The notes under the pieces: generated by a model
What the model was told of the DNA's origin: nothing
Databases searched by the model: none
The model's input: the letters and a program-made list of their open reading frames with translations, nothing else
Part shown: in pieces, positions 30,974 to 41,810 of the stretch
Layout of the letters: every line of letters begins with the position of its first letter
Position numbering within the stretch: the stretch's first letter is position 1
Translations under genes and position numbers: made by a program
Origin: Branchiostoma floridae
Taxonomy: Eukaryota; Chordata; Leptocardii; Amphioxiformes; Branchiostomatidae
DNA length: 58,089 nt
Assembly: GCF_000003815.2 (NCBI RefSeq)
Contig: NW_023365716.1
Span: 1,452,899-1,510,987 of the forward strand
Reading direction: 5' to 3'

Positions 30974-31946
30974 CTAGCGTTTCTCTCCTATATGTGTTTC
31001 CATGTGTCGGTATAAGGTAGCTCTTTGAGCCGCTCTGTACCCACACTCCCCACACATGTAGGGTTTCTCACCGGAATGTCTTCTTTGATGATCTATCAGA
31101 TGATGTTTTTCTGCCGCCGAATAATCGCACTGGTCACACTTGTAGGGTTTCTCTCCTGTGTGGGATCTCATATGTCTGGATAAGTGAGACCTATAGGCTG
31201 TCATGTATGCACATTCTCCACACTTGTAGGGTTTATCGCCAGCATGTTTTTCTTGATGTTGTTTCAACTTGAATTTATCAATAGCAGAAAAGTCGCACTG
31301 GTCACACTTGTAAGGTTTTTCTCCTGTGTGGGTTCTCATATGTTTGGATAAGTGAGACTTTTGAGATGCCCTGTATCCACACTCCCCACACATGAAGGGT
31401 TTTTCACCATTGTGTGTCCTTAAATGATCGACCAACCTATATTTCTGTACAGCATAGTAGTCACACTGGTCACATCTGTAGGGTTTCTCACCAGAGTGTT
31501 TAGTCATATGTTGGACCAAATTGATTTTTCGTGCAGCAGAATAGTCACACTGGTCACACTTGTAGGGTTTTTCTCCTGTGTGGGTCCTCATGTGTCGAGA
31601 TAAGTAATTCTTTCGAGTCGCCCTGTACCCACACTCCCCGCATATGTAGGGTTTGTCACCGGTGTGTTTTCTTATATGTTTGACCAAAGTGGATTTCTCT
31701 GTTGCAGAATAGTCACACTGGTCACACTTGTAGGGTTTTTCTCCTGTATGGATTCTCATATGTCGGGACAAGGTAGACCTTTCAACTGTCCTATATCCGC
31801 ATTCACCACACATGTAGGGTTTCTCGCCACTGTGTTTTGCTACTGTATGGTTGTCCAAAGTGGATTTCCGTGCGGCAGAATAGTCACACTGGTCACATTT
31901 GTAAGGTCTTTCGCCTGTGTGGATTCTCATATGTTTGGTTAAGTCA
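30974..31946 (-). pseudogene. L7: 5'-truncated zinc-finger gene, 11 fingers, no promoter
   Basis: The open frame has eleven complete fingers and, at its upstream end, the tail of another (IPDLTKHMRIHTGERP). At 31947 it passes abruptly into sequence that in the neighbouring spacer lies upstream of a promoter. The linker, N-terminus, intron, exon 1 and promoter are therefore missing. Finger 6 (YRCDQCDYYAVQK) follows another B finger. The fingers themselves keep all zinc ligands, so the deletion is probably recent, or gene conversion maintains them. Confidence 0.82.
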
Positions 31947-32639
31947 GGGATGATATGCGCAGGATTTCTTGTTCAATTGGAACTTGGAATTTGAAACACG
32001 GCAATGACGTTATTCAAATATGATTTAAATTCACAACCATTTTTGGCTTCATTTACTCTCCATTTATTTAAAAAATACTACATCTTTGCCAATATTAAGC
32101 CACATTGAATATATCTATACATGCTTAGCGCTGAAACTGCTACGGTAAAGGATTTAGGATAAAGAGAAAATATAAACCAAAACAAAATCAGACTTTGCAT
32201 ACACTTAATTTATTTTGACAGCGCTCTATTTGAATCGAAACCAAATTATCAAATATGTTAGTAACTATAGTATAATATAAATTGATATTAACAACACATA
32301 CTAAGAATACGAGTGTACAAACAGATGACATGTACCAAGTACATGCATAATATCAGTATACACAATGTGCGATCAAAGCACTATACGGATGTTGAAAGAC
32401 GTTATGATCGCAAAAAAAGTTTTCATTGAGCGCAAACAATACATAAATTATCAATTTTTCTTACAACAACAAGTATGACTTGCTATACAGAAACTGAAAC
32501 TAGCTTAGATGCAAAACTATGAGTCGATGACGTTTACGTATACAGCACGTCAATTTGTCTAGGAGCTATTTTACACAAGCACTTTATCTGGAACATTTGT
32601 CATAAGCGCTGCCAGACTTTTCAATAGTAGATAAAGGTA
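31947..32639. other. Intergenic L7/L8
   Basis: AT-rich spacer homologous to 29231-29620 and 12546-13085. No gene or promoter module is seen, which supports the loss of the L7 5' part. Confidence 0.55.
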
Positions 32640-32787
32640 AGATATCCTTGCTGCAAAGTAGTTACGCTGATAACACTTCTATGGTTTTCCTCCTCTGTGG
32701 GTTCTTATATGCTTGGCTATTTAGATATTTGAGTTCAAAGAAATGTTCTGTTTTGAAATGTCCTGTTTTGAAACACTCCGCATGTAG
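32640..32787 (-). pseudogene. Decayed finger tail of L8
   Basis: CTGCAAAGTAGTTACGCTGA and TAGCTAGGTCTTTTTATC-like finger debris on the minus strand, past the TDKKT stop. Confidence 0.6.
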
Positions 32788-34680
32788 CTAGGTCTTTTTA
32801 TCTGTGTGCCTTCTTACATGTTTGTTCAAAGTGGATTTTTGTGCTGCAGAATAGTCACACTGGTCACACTTGTAGGGTTTGTCTGCTGTGTGGGTTTTCA
32901 TATGTCGGGATAAGTTAGATCTTTGAGCTGCCCTGTACCCACACTCCCCACACATGTAGGGTTTCTCATCGGTGTGTTTTACTAGATGTTTGTCCAAAGT
33001 GGATTTCCGTGCAGCAGAATAGTCGCACTGGTTACACTTGTAGGGTTTTTCTCCTGTATGGGTTCTCATATGTGTGGATAAGTTAGACTTCTGAGTTGTC
33101 CTGTACCCACACTCCCCACACATGTAGGGTTTGTCACCAGTGTGTTTTGCTACATGTTGGTCCAAGGTGGACTTATCTGCAGCAGAATAGTCACACTGGC
33201 CACACCTGGATGGTCTTTCTCCTGTGTGGGTTCTCATATGTCGGAATAAGTGACTCTGGTGAGCTGTCCTGTACCCACTCTCCCCACACATGTAGGGTTT
33301 CTCACCTGTGTATTTGTAGATGTTCATCCAAAGAAGACTTCCGTGCAGCAGAATAGTCACACTGGTCGCACTTGTAGGGTTTCTCTCCTGTGTGGGTTCT
33401 AGTATGTCGGGATAAGTTGGACTTCTTAGTCGTCCTGTAACCACACTCCCCACACATGTAGGGTTTCTCACCAGTGTGTTTTGTTTGATGTTTTTCCAAA
33501 GCAGATCTTCGTGCAGCAGAATAGTCACACTGGTCACACTTGTAAGGTCTTTCTCCTGTGTGAATTCTCATGAGTTGGATTAAGTCAGACTTTCGAGCTG
33601 CCCTGTACCCACACTCCCCACACATGTAGGGTTTCTCACCGGTGTGTTTTCTTAGATGTTGGTCCAAAGTAGATTTTTGTGCTGCAGAATAGTCACACTG
33701 GTCACACTTGTAGGGTTTTTCTCCTGTGTGCGTTCTCATATGTTTGGATAAGTCAGACTTATGAACTGCCCTGTACCCACACTCCCCACACATGTAGGGT
33801 TTCTCGCCACTGTGTTTTGCTACTGTATGGTTGTCCAAAGTGGATTTCCGTGCGGCAGAATAGTCACACTGGTCACATTTGTAGGGTTTCTCTCCTGTAT
33901 GGGTTCTCATGTGTCGAGATAAGCTTTCTTTATGAGTTGTCCTGAACCCACACTCCCCACACATGTAGGGTTTCTCCCCAGTATGTTTTCTTAGATGCTT
34001 GTCCAAGTTGGATTTATGTGCAGCAGCATACTCACACTGGTCACATTTGTAAGGCTTCTCTCCTGTATGGGTTTTCATATGTAGGGATAATGTACACCTT
34101 TGAGCTGTCCTGTACCCGCACTCCCCACACATGTAGGGTTTCTCACCGGTGTGCTTTCTTAGGTGTCGGGTCAAGTGGGATTTGTGTGCTGCAGAATAGT
34201 CGCACTGGTCACACTTGTAGGGTTTCTCTCCCGTATGGGTTCTCATGTGTACGGATAAGTTAGACCTTTCAGCCGTCCTGTTCCCACACTCCCCACACAT
34301 GTAGGGTTTCTCATCGGTACGTTTACCCACATGCCTTCCCATCTGGCCTCTTTTCTGAACCTGTGAGGTTGATGTGTTGTCAGGTTGGGGAAAGTTCACA
34401 TCACACGTTTCCTGCTGCAGGCCCATGTCTGTTGTCTGTGTCTCCCTGTTGTCACTCTCCTTCCCAGGTTGTTCAGTATACAGTTCGTCAGAAGAAACCT
34501 GGCAGCTGGAATCTACCATTTCTGTTTTTACATCGCAAGTTTTGTCGTTTGGAACGTACTTTTCCTCGTCCTGCTGCCGTCCCGTGTCTGTTGTCTGCTC
34601 CCAACTGTTGTAATTCTCGTTCACAGTTAGTTTGGTTTCATTCTGGTAGTTGTAGGAGGCACAAATGCGAACTCCGCCAT
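32788..34680 (-). pseudogene. L8: C2H2 zinc-finger gene, 18 fingers, broken start and frameshift
   Basis: The canonical start (34680, after CATTTTAG|ACATGG) reads MAEFAFVPPTTTRMKPN and stops, because a deletion or rearrangement removed most of the type A N-terminus. The main frame picks up at NENYNSWEQTTDTG, and its first plausible Met is 34519 (MVDSSCQ), the same place where type B genes start. Fingers 1-12 run to 33302. A 2-nt deletion in the linker shifts the frame, and fingers 13-18 are open to 32788. Finger 9 has a ligand His changed to Leu (LIQLMRIH) and finger 13 a Cys changed to Ser (CGESGY). Likely a decaying gene. Confidence 0.8.
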
Positions 34681-36541
34681 GTCTAAAATGATGGTCAGAA
34701 AATATAGGTAACATAATTATCATTAAATTCCTTTGCAAACCAGAAAAGTATGCGAATTTTGCACAAGAAATTCTTCTGTCCAAATATTGGACGTATTTCC
34801 GCTACTCAACTGCTCTTCTAGTTGCACAATTTGAATATCTCAAGGGGGTACTATTACATAGTTCATATCTTTTTTATTCAGGCACTGACTCAATAAAAAC
34901 AGAATACATAAAACTTAAAAGTAACATAGCAACATAGGGCTACTAAGGTACAGGGAAACATAATCCATATACTAGTATTACTACTGGCACCTCCATAGGT
35001 TTTGAACATCTGTTTTGTGGTAGAATAAACCCGATTAAGCAAAGACTCTACAATGTGTTTAACCCTATCCAGACTGGGCTTTTTGGGCCTTCCCTGGCGG
35101 GGGGTGGGGGGGTGGGGCTTGGGGCTCGTTACTGAAACACAACCAGTAGATTTCTAGCGAGGGCACGATTCCTTCACATGCAAAGTACCCAATTACCAGT
35201 ACTGATCTAGTGGCACGCGAGGGACAGGGATGAATAGTTTACACCTATTGTCTGTTGACTAACGATTTTTCGTCGAGCTTTTCCTTTCAATAGTTTGCTA
35301 CTTATTTGGAGTCGCAAGTTTGTGTTTCATAATGCAGTAAAGCCGCATTCTTACATTGTACTGAGTTAGAACTGCGTACCATGATTCTTTAACAAGTTCA
35401 ATTTTCGACATACAACTAACGTTACAAGTTATGTATGAAGACTGCATATTGTGCCCATTTAACTAGGATTGTCTGCAAGGTCTCTCTTCCGTTGGTTTCC
35501 TTTTCACAGACGAGTTCCAAATACATGTTTGTAAACCACACCGCCAGATCTGTAATGTTTCACCAATAAACTACCAGTATCACTTCCAGGGGGGGGGGGG
35601 GGGGGGGATTGCTCATTCGACCCCCCCTTCGTATTTTCAAAACGGCTTACTGTACGATCACCAAATTTGCAGGGAAGATTGTGCTCATCGAGTTTTATAA
35701 TTCCTGAAATTTTTTCTATCATTATGACGTAATATGACGTAATTATGACGTCATTAATTGATAATTTTGGCTAAAACGGGGAATTCCCATAATACCTAAG
35801 TATCTCACTCTAAAAGTTACAAGTAAAGGTTTCTTATTAATATTTAGGTGTTATAAGACTTCTGTTACCAAAAGCCGACGAAACGACGTCAAAATTACGT
35901 CATAGAATGACGTCATCTGTAGCTTAGCTATCCGCCATCTTGGATTATCAACCTTAAATTTTTCAAGATATATCTTTTCAACATATAACACTGAAGACCC
36001 TTGAAGATGGATTAAAAATTTTCACATGATTGTTTTCTGTAAGAAAATACCAAGTAGTGATGAAATTTGAGTGCAAATAAGCATGTTATACTTTTCATCA
36101 TGATATTGTCGGCCATCTTGGATTTTGACCAATTAAGTCATCTCATTAGCATAATTTATGAATATTTAATTATAAATTTTGAACTTAGATGTGTTAGATA
36201 TTAAAGATATATGAAAAGATGTTTAGTTTAGCAAGAAAATCTTAAAATCCCATTGTTTAAACCAAAATTAGTGATTTTTGTAAAATTTGCCTTTCAGAAA
36301 CCCGTTGCCATGGCAACACGAAAAATCATAAACTTACGTAATTTTTTTTTCAAATTGTTGCCAACAATATTCTAGGAAAGCTCACCAAGTTTGGTTGTTC
36401 TAGCACAAGCCGTTTGGGAGCTATAGGAGGTCAAAGTTGGCCCCCTCCCCACCAACTACCGATCGCAAACACACCTCAAATTCTAATTAAGCGCTGAACT
36501 AGCACCAACCAGGCAGCACTAACGACAACCAAGGGCCTTAC
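34681..36541 (-). other. L8 first intron
   Basis: The outer parts match the L2 and L4 introns (GGCACTGACTCAATAAAAACA, CTACTGGCACCTCCATAGG). The middle (about 35058-36435) is an insertion listed separately. The G-run block GCCCCCTCCCC is at 36440. Confidence 0.65.
35058..36435. mobile_element. Unclassified 1.4-kb insertion with CRE-like and CCATCTTGGAT motifs
   Basis: Absent from the otherwise collinear L2 and L4 introns. It begins near ACCCTATCCAGACTGGGC and ends near AGGTCAAAGTTGG. It holds an 18-19-base G run (about 35590), several TGACGTAA/GACGTCAT motifs, and CCATCTTGGAT at about 35936 and 36114. No ORF of any known transposase or polymerase is seen, and no terminal repeats were found by eye. 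Confidence 0.5.
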
Positions 36542-36757
36542 CTGTAGGTTTATGGTGGTAAGCGGTCTCCACGACTTCTGGAATTACGTAAAATCGCGTC
36601 AGTTCGGTCGAACACGTCGACGAAAACGCCAAACAAAATGGCGGTCAGATCACCGACAGGGCCAAGGTGAGAGGTCACAAACCTGATACAACCTGGACGA
36701 TGGGTCAAACCACAGATCGCTGCATAAAGCTTTGCTCTTCTGGTTTTGAACCTGCGA
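36542..36757 (-). promoter_or_regulatory. L8 promoter module and non-coding exon 1
   Basis: The donor CAG|GTAAG is at 36542. CAAAATGGCGG lies at 36634-36644, followed by TCAGATCACCGACAGGG as in L2 and L4. GTGAGAGGTCACAAACCTGA is intact. So the promoter looks sound while the coding part is broken. Confidence 0.7.
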
Positions 36758-37673
36758 AAAAAAAAAAAAACGTTCTGACTCTCTTTCTACGCGTCTGACT
36801 TTTATTCAAATCAAGTTGAAATCTGGCATTAAGGCTGCTATGCCCAACATCTATTGTTCAATTGACATTTAGAATTTGAAACACTGCGACGGCAATGCCA
36901 TGACTGAACTATATTTACAACACATATTTGGCTTTCTTTACGCTGCATTTATTTTCAGAAATCCTTAATCAAGATAAAACCACAATTGAATATATCTCTA
37001 CTTATCTAATGGTAAAACTGCTAAGGCAGGAGAAAGAGGATTATCAGACGATATAAATCAACAGAAAATCATTGGCTTTGTTTACGCCTGATTTATTTTG
37101 ACAACACTGAACCAAAAACGGTTCTCAAGTATGTGTAATATACCATGCTTTATGCCAAATACTAAGAATCCATGTGAACAAACTACATATATGTGCCAAG
37201 TACATGCATATAACCACTATAAAAGGCGCGCGTATTGCTGTAAATGTTATTCTTTCGTATAAATCAAAGTCCAGAAAGTCCAGGATCCCAAGAATTCAGG
37301 TTCCAACATGATTACTTATTCATTAAAGGTTAGCTACTAACATGCTATAACTACCATAGGATTGTACGAAATAAATATGATAATCTTATATGCAAAACTT
37401 TTTCTATCACTACAACATTTTTTCTACCGCTATAAGATTTGGCGATTACTTTCAATACTACAAGTGTGGTGCGGTGTTCACATTGTCCTATACAAAATGT
37501 TCATGTTCCGTACGGTAAGACAAAGGGAATAGCCACCAAAGCGTCAGTAAATTACAGATTTCAGCTCATTTTCTCATCAACGTGTCTTTCTTTCTTTCAA
37601 GTCAAGTCTTTACAACATTGTGTGAAGGTCCTTCAAAAACAACATTTGCTCTGAGTGTGGCCCTCTCAAAAGT
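36758..37673. other. Intergenic L8/L9
   Basis: Near-identical to about 16780-17525, the left part of the L5/L9 segmental duplication. No gene is seen. Confidence 0.6.
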
Positions 37674-38197
37674 AGCACCTAAGTCACTATACCACATAAC
37701 ACAGCACCTACAGTTACAATACCACATGCACAGCACCTACAGTTACTATACCACATACACAGCATCTACAGTTACTATACCACGTGCACAGCACCTACAG
37801 TTACAATACCACATGCACAGCACCTACAGTTACTATACCACATGCACAGCACCTACAGTTACTATACCACATGCACAGCACCTACAGTTACTATACCACA
37901 TGCACAGCACCTACAGTTACTATACCATATGCACAGCATCTACAGTTACAATACCACATGCACAGCACCTACAGTTACAATACCACATGCACAGCACCTA
38001 CAGTTACTATACCACATGCACAGCACCTACAGTTACTATACCACATACACAGCATCTACAGTTACTATACCACATACACAGCATCTACAGTTACTATACC
38101 ACATGCACAGCACCTACAGTTACTATACCACATACACACCACCTACAGTTACTATATCACATACACAGCACCTACAGTTACAATACCACATGCATAT
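37674..38197. repeat. 29-bp minisatellite, eighteen copies
   Basis: Eighteen contiguous units of the same 29-bp sequence as at 17526-17700, with TAT/AAT and GCACC/GCATC variants. The copy number is three times that of its duplicate. Long plus-strand open frames (up to 216 codons) are a by-product of a stop-free unit cycling through three frames. Confidence 0.92.
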
Positions 38198-38334
38198 GTA
38201 GAGTCATTTTGGCCACAACTGTGAGGGGTTAGGATTGTCACACTGACAACGCTTGTGGGGGTTTTCACATGTGTCTAGATAAGTTAGACCTTCTTGCTGT
38301 CCTGTACCCACACTCCCAACACATGTAGGGTTTC
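38198..38334 (-). pseudogene. Decayed finger tail of L9
   Basis: Matches the L5 tail at 17701-17837, including the 2-nt deletion that ends the frame at LAKHR. Confidence 0.7.
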
Positions 38335-39847
38335 TCACCGGTGTTTTGCTAGATGATGGTCCAAGGAGGGTTTATGTGCAGCAGAATAGTCACAATGGTC
38401 ACACTTGTAGGGTTTATCTCCCGTATGAGTTCTCATATGTCGGGATAAGTCAGAATTTTGAGCCACCCTGTACCCACACTCCCAACACATGTAGGGTTTC
38501 TCACCGGTGTGTTTTCGTAAGTGTCGGTTCAAGTGAGATTTGTTTGCTACAGAAACGTCACACTGGTCACACTTGTAGGGTTTTTTCTCCTGTGTGGCTT
38601 CTTATGTGTATGGATAGGTTGCACTTCACAGCTGTCCTGTACCCACAATCTCCACACATGTAGGGTTTCTCACCGGTGTGTTTTCTTCTATGTCGACCCA
38701 ATTTGGATTTCTCTGCAAATGAATAGTCACACTGGTCACACTTGTAGGGTTTCTCTCCTGTATGGGTTTTCATATGTAGGGATAAGGTATACTTTCTTAT
38801 AGTCCTGTACCCGCATTCTTCGCACATGTAGGGTTTTTCACCAGTGTGTTTTGCTAGATGTTTATTCAATTCACCTTTCTGTGCAGCAGAATAGTCGCAC
38901 TGGTCACACTTGTAGGGTCTCTCTCCAGTATGGGTTTTCATATGTCGAGATAAGTGGGACTTCTTAGCTGTCCTGTATTCACACTCCCCACACATGTAGG
39001 GTTTCTCACCGGTGTGATTTGCTAGATGTTGGTCCAAACTTGATTTCCGTGCGGCGGAATAGTCACACTGGTCACACTTGTAGGGTTTATCTCCAGTGTG
39101 GGTTCTCATATGTTTGGATAAGTCAAATTTTTGTGCTGCAGAATAGTCGCACTGGTCACACTTGTAGGGTCGATCTTTTGTATGGGTTCTCATATGTCTG
39201 GATAAGTCGGACTTTTGAGCTGCCCTGTGCTCACACTCCCCACACTTGTAGGGTTTCTCTCCTGTATGGGTATTCATATGTAGGGATAAATGGTACTTTC
39301 GCGCTGTCCTGTACCCACACTCTCCACACATGTAGGGTTTTTCACCAGCGTGTTTATCCACATGCCTTACCATATCGCCTATGCTCTCCTGTTCCTGTGA
39401 GGTTGGTGTGTTCTCAGGTTGGGGAAAGTTCACATCACACGTTTCTTGCTGCAGGCCCATGTTTGTTGTCTGGGTCTACATGCTGTCACTCTCCTTCCCA
39501 GGATGCCCAGTACACAGTACTCGAGTAGATACCTCACAGCTGGACTCTTCCATTTCTGCTTTTACATCGCACGTTTCGTCCCTTTTCTCTTCCTGCTGCC
39601 GTCTCGTGTCTGTTGTCTGCTCCCAAATGTTGTAAGTCTCGTTCCAAGGATGTCCGGTTGGTTGGGTCGCACCGAAGTAGTCGTAGGTTTCCTGGTCCTC
39701 ACTGTACGTTTCCTGACACAGCACGTTCTCCTGTCCATCCTGTTGCCATCCAGTGTCTCCTGTCTCCTCCTCTTTGATGTGCGTCTCGTTCGCAGTTTGT
39801 TCCGCATGAAGCTCTTTAACGGGAGGCACACATGTGAACTCCGCCAT
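38335..39847 (-). pseudogene. L9: type A zinc-finger gene, 12 fingers, nonsense and frameshift
   Basis: Starts MAEFTCVPPVKELHAEQT at 39847 after TTTCAG|AGATGG. After 123 residues, where the paralogs have SDSRETQ, codons read SDSM-stop (TAG at 39476-39478). The linker and fingers 1-9 are open again from Met 39460, and an extra T in the GGGTTTTTTCTCC run (about 38585) shifts the frame. Fingers 10-12 follow at 38532-38335. All twelve fingers match L5. An internal start at 39460 (MGLQQETC) could still give a nine-finger protein. Confidence 0.82.
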
Positions 39848-40051
39848 CTCTGAAATGATGGTAAAAATAATAATATATTCCCACTCACGTTGCCTCAGTG
39901 GAGAGTTAAGGACTGGGGTGAGAAGACCGAGGCATCGTGGAATCCGAGATTCCATGCTTACCCGTAAAATACTTAGGGGGTGGGTGGGTGGGGGGGCTAA
40001 AAATTTGACTGCACTTCTTTCCCGTGCTCCCCCCATCTACTAATATCCTCT

Positions 40052-40411
40052 TCAGCAGAAAAGGTGAAGAATTGCTCCGAAACTTGATATCATGTGTTGC
40101 GCTCTGTTGTTCAGATATAACACAGAAAAGACACCTACACTTGAACAGAACTTTATTGCCCGACAATTGTACATGATATGGCAACTATTATTACACAAAG
40201 TACCAAATGACTGACACTCGGTTTTATTCCGACTGCTGTACCACATGAGAAAGAGCCATACACTCTTTGTGTCTGGCGGTAGGCTGTTCCAGACATTGGG
40301 CCCACGGTAGGCTATTGATCTTCTGAAGGTCTCTCGCTTAGGCTTTGGGACAACCAGTTGACTACTTGCTTTGGTTGTTCGTGTACTCTGGTCCCTGCAG
40401 TACACAAACAT
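40052..40411 (-). mobile_element. C-terminal fragment of a LINE reverse-transcriptase ORF
   Basis: The frame reads RTTKASSQLVVPKPKRETFR then YRGPNVWNSLPPDTK, the typical C-terminal signature of non-LTR polyproteins (L-V-V-P-K-P..F..S..G..W-N-L-P). The rest of the frame has no clear homology. It is a 5'-truncated relic. Confidence 0.75.
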
Positions 40412-40919
40412 CTAGCGCATGTAGGGTGGTAGTTGCATATAACTTCGGAGCTTTGGATAATCCACACAGATCGGAGATATCCCTCTGGTGAAAAACGGCT
40501 ACACTAGAAACCTACATTGCCTCTGACCGTGGACTGTAGCTAGACTAGTCTACTCTTGCTAGGCTGTGTCCCTCCCGTCCGGCTCATGATTCACTTGTGA
40601 ATAGAGGGGGAGTTATATCACATGTCATAAACTCACGCGAGTGGAGATCTCGCGAGAGTTCATTCCATTGTGATATCATTGGGAATCTGGGTAAAATATA
40701 TCAATTCATGTACGTCATTTGCACACAAGCAAGGGTTCAGATTTGACACAAGAAATTCTTTGTCCAACTAGTGGACCCGATTTAGCACCCCGTGTGTGTT
40801 TCCAGTGGTTTGCCAAGTACTAGTATAGCATTGTCTGCAGTCTCAGTAAATAAAATAAACAACAGTCGGATATATCCTAGCTATATATATTAGCTATATA
40901 TGTAACATGTATGTATACT

Positions 40920-41015
40920 TCTCTCCCAGGGTTAGCCCTTGGTAATAGCCTACGGCTAGTTGGTCAGCCCTGGCTGTTTGTATACAGCTGAACAAATAAA
41001 CAAATAAACAAACAA
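40920..41015 (+). mobile_element. Retroelement 3' end with (AAATAAAC)n tail
   Basis: GGTCAGCCCTGGCTGTTTGT is followed by a stem-like GTATACAGCTG and several AAATAAAC/AAAC units. This is a short tandem 3' tail typical of L2/CR1-group LINEs or SINEs that use their machinery. Confidence 0.55.
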
Positions 41016-41578
41016 ATATATACAGGGGATTCAACAGCCTAGTTCAAGATTCTTTTTTTACAGGCACTTACTGACTCACATACATGTACTTAAAGCAAAT
41101 AATATATACATAGATCACAGCAACATAGACACAGAAAAACATAAAGATATACATACACAGACACCTCAAGAGCTTTATCACCTGATGATCGATTGATTGA
41201 TTGATTGATTAATTGATTGTAACGTAGGCTTTGTGGTAGAATTTAGGGGCCGACGTTAGAATGGTGCTAGAATAATGGAAAAGACGATATACAGAAAAAC
41301 ACTGATTACATCAAAGGTATCGGTCATGTGAACTATGCTACTACTAAGCATAATCATCGTGAAATAATCTATAGTTAATAATTATCAAATCAAGATTCGT
41401 GATTTCGTGATGCACCATTTCTGACTGTATATTGAAGGTACAAATCTATATTTGACAGCCGTTACATCACTCATTACTACCCCCCCCCCCCCACTACCGA
41501 TCGTAAACACACTTCTATTCTAGTTTACCGCTGAACTAGCGCCAACCAGGAATATTGGACGACACTCAAAGGCCTTAC

Positions 41579-41810
41579 CTGTGTGTCTATGGTGTTTAGT
41601 GGTCTGCACGACTTCTGGAATCACGTAAAAATCACGTAAGTTTGGAGGAGATGAGCACCAAAGACGACGGCATAAAACAAAATGGCGGATGTCAGCTCAT
41701 GAACGGGGCAAAGGCCAGAGGTCACAAACCTAATACCATTTGCCAATGGGTCAAATTAAAGTTCGCCGCATAACGCTCTACTCTCGTGGTTTTGAGCCTA
41801 TCAAAGGCTT
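41579..41810 (-). promoter_or_regulatory. L9 promoter module and non-coding exon 1
   Basis: The donor CAG|GTAAG is at 41579. CAAAATGGCGG (41678-41688) is followed by ATGTCAGC, so the CRE half-site is GATGTC. GAGGTCACAAACCTAATA and TTCGCCGCATAACGC are present. Confidence 0.68.

Larger units (their letters stand above)
39850..41578 (-). other. L9 first intron with retroelement insertions
   Basis: Longer than the paralogous introns because of insertions. It holds a minus-strand reverse-transcriptase tail (40052-40411) and a plus-strand retroelement 3' end (40920-41015). It also has a G-rich stretch at about 39975 and a GATT repeat at about 41190. The C block at 41480 corresponds to the conserved G-run. 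Confidence 0.6.

Noticed and set aside
34681-34783. Start of L8 at the upstream Met of the long frame (34783)
   Set aside because: Those codons lie in the intron, upstream of a clear CATTTTAG acceptor. The same false extension occurs at L1, L2, L4, L9 and L11.
37582-38232. 216-codon plus-strand frame of repeated HLQLLYHMHSTYSYYTT-like units
   Set aside because: A 29-bp repeat without stops is open in all three frames and shifts frame every copy. The paralog with six copies gives a different, shorter product.
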